Shown: positions 15,202 to 15,791 of the stretch, piece after piece
Position numbering within the stretch: position 1 is the first letter of the stretch
Layout of the letters: each line of letters opens with the position of its first letter
DNA from: an uncultured bacterium
GTDB taxonomy: Bacteria; Pseudomonadota; Alphaproteobacteria; SP197
Direction of reading: 5' to 3'
Assembly: GCA_938014945.1 (NCBI GenBank)
Contig: CALLQH010000250.1
Span: 1-15,791, forward strand
Length of the DNA stretch: 15,791 nucleotides
The notes under the pieces: generated by a model
What the model saw: the letters and a program-made list of their open reading frames with translations, nothing else
Told to the model about the DNA's origin: nothing
The model's database searches: none
Made by a program: the position numbers and the translations under genes

Positions 15202-15791
15202 TCGCTCTCCCAGGCGATCCAGCGTCCGTGGGCTTCGGCGGTCGCCAGCCGTCGTGGCGGCTGGGCCGCGCCGTCTTCGAAGGCAGTGAGCATCAGTTCG
15301 GGCGTTTCACCCGCACCCCACTCATAGGCAAGGCGAAAGACCGGGCGGTGGCGGCTGGCCGCTTCCAGGGCAGCGACGAATCGCGCGGCGGGCGCGGCCG
15401 GAATCTGGTTGAAGGTGAAGGCGTGGAAGACGCAGGCGGCCTCGCCGGGTGGCAAGGCATCGAGCAGGGAGGGCATCTCGGCAATGGCATCGCCATGGCG
15501 CACGGCGATGCCGGCCCGGCGCGCCGCGGCGATCGCAGTGAGCAGGCGCGCCCGGCGCTCGCTGTGTTCCGGCCATACGAGCGCCTGCAGCCAGCGGCGG
15601 TCAGCTTCCGATTCGAGGTTCATGGGATCGAGATCGATGCCACTCGCGCTCCCCAGGCGCTCGGGCGACACGGCGAGCGGCGGTGGCGTGCCCCGGCTGG
15701 GGCAGGACAGCACCAGGGAGGCATCGGAGGGGCCGGCGGACAGGCCGCCGCCATGGTCGACGCGGACGTGGGGCCAGAGCAGCAGCAGACC
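15198..15791 (-). CDS. DUF2332 family protein, C-terminal part (cut by window edge)
   Basis: The reading frame stays open from the stop at 15198 to the right edge, so 197 residues are visible and the N-terminus lies outside; a GTG at 15713 is not the true start. GIDLDPMNLESEADRRWLQALVWPEHSERRARL and the following RHGDAIAEMP are features I associate with DUF2332, an uncharacterised bacterial family usually near 330-350 residues. Upstream of this, GLLLLWPHVRVDHGGG fits the middle of the same family. Then comes an Asn-Gln-containing hydrophobic stretch (ACVFHAFTFNQIP) and a compact C-terminus. No function is known to me. It converges with the aminotransferase gene with four bases between stops; both may simply be neighbours. 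Confidence 0.8.
   Translation of the reverse strand, partial: GLLLLWPHVRVDHGGGLSAGPSDASLVLSCPSRGTPPPLAVSPERLGSASGIDLDPMNLESEADRRWLQALVWPEHSERRARLLTAIAAARRAGIAVRHGDAIAEMPSLLDALPPGEAACVFHAFTFNQIPAAPAARFVAALEAASRHRPVFRLAYEWGAGETPELMLTAFEDGAAQPPRRLATAEAHGRWIAWESD

Overview
The window is dense, GC-rich bacterial chromosome with strong G/C bias at third codon positions. The gene content (a UbiK-type BMFP protein beside lgt, a MidA/NDUFAF7-type methyltransferase, and the prs-rplY-pth-ychF block with the long, acidic-tailed form of L25) suggests an alphaproteobacterium, most likely Rhodospirillales-like. This placement is inferred from gene content and protein character, not from a database search. 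No RNA genes, insertion sequences, prophage genes, CRISPR arrays or integration signs were seen. No gene-free stretch exceeds about 200 bp.

Layout. (1) 19-3237: a ubiK-like gene on the minus strand diverges from a tightly coupled lgt - midA-like methyltransferase - pgeF operon, in which both junctions are ATGA overlaps. (2) 3214-5405: nhaA on the minus strand overlaps the pgeF tail and diverges from a YrbG-type Ca2+/Na+ antiporter gene, making a small ion-homeostasis pair. (3) 5473-9437: an accessory section with a creatinase/DoeA-like M24-fold hydrolase that lacks all five metal ligands, a 22-residue hydrophobic microprotein candidate, a YcaD-like MFS transporter, and a convergent choline-sulfatase-like gene. 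(4) 9628-13683: the housekeeping run prs - rplY - pth - ychF (PRPP synthesis, ribosomal protein L25, peptidyl-tRNA recycling, ribosome-associated ATPase) followed by a dienelactone hydrolase gene. (5) 13850-15791: a class III PLP aminotransferase, convergent with a DUF2332 gene cut by the right edge.

Most of the window is ordinary conserved chromosome and I do not see a clear new multi-gene system. The items most worth a second look are the metal-site-less M24 protein with the tiny TTG-started membrane peptide behind it, the histone-H1-like Lys/Ala tail on the UbiK homologue (built from a six-unit 15-bp DNA repeat), a 14-bp near-identical motif in the leaders of two unrelated genes, and hairpins straddling the stop codons at all three convergent gene junctions.
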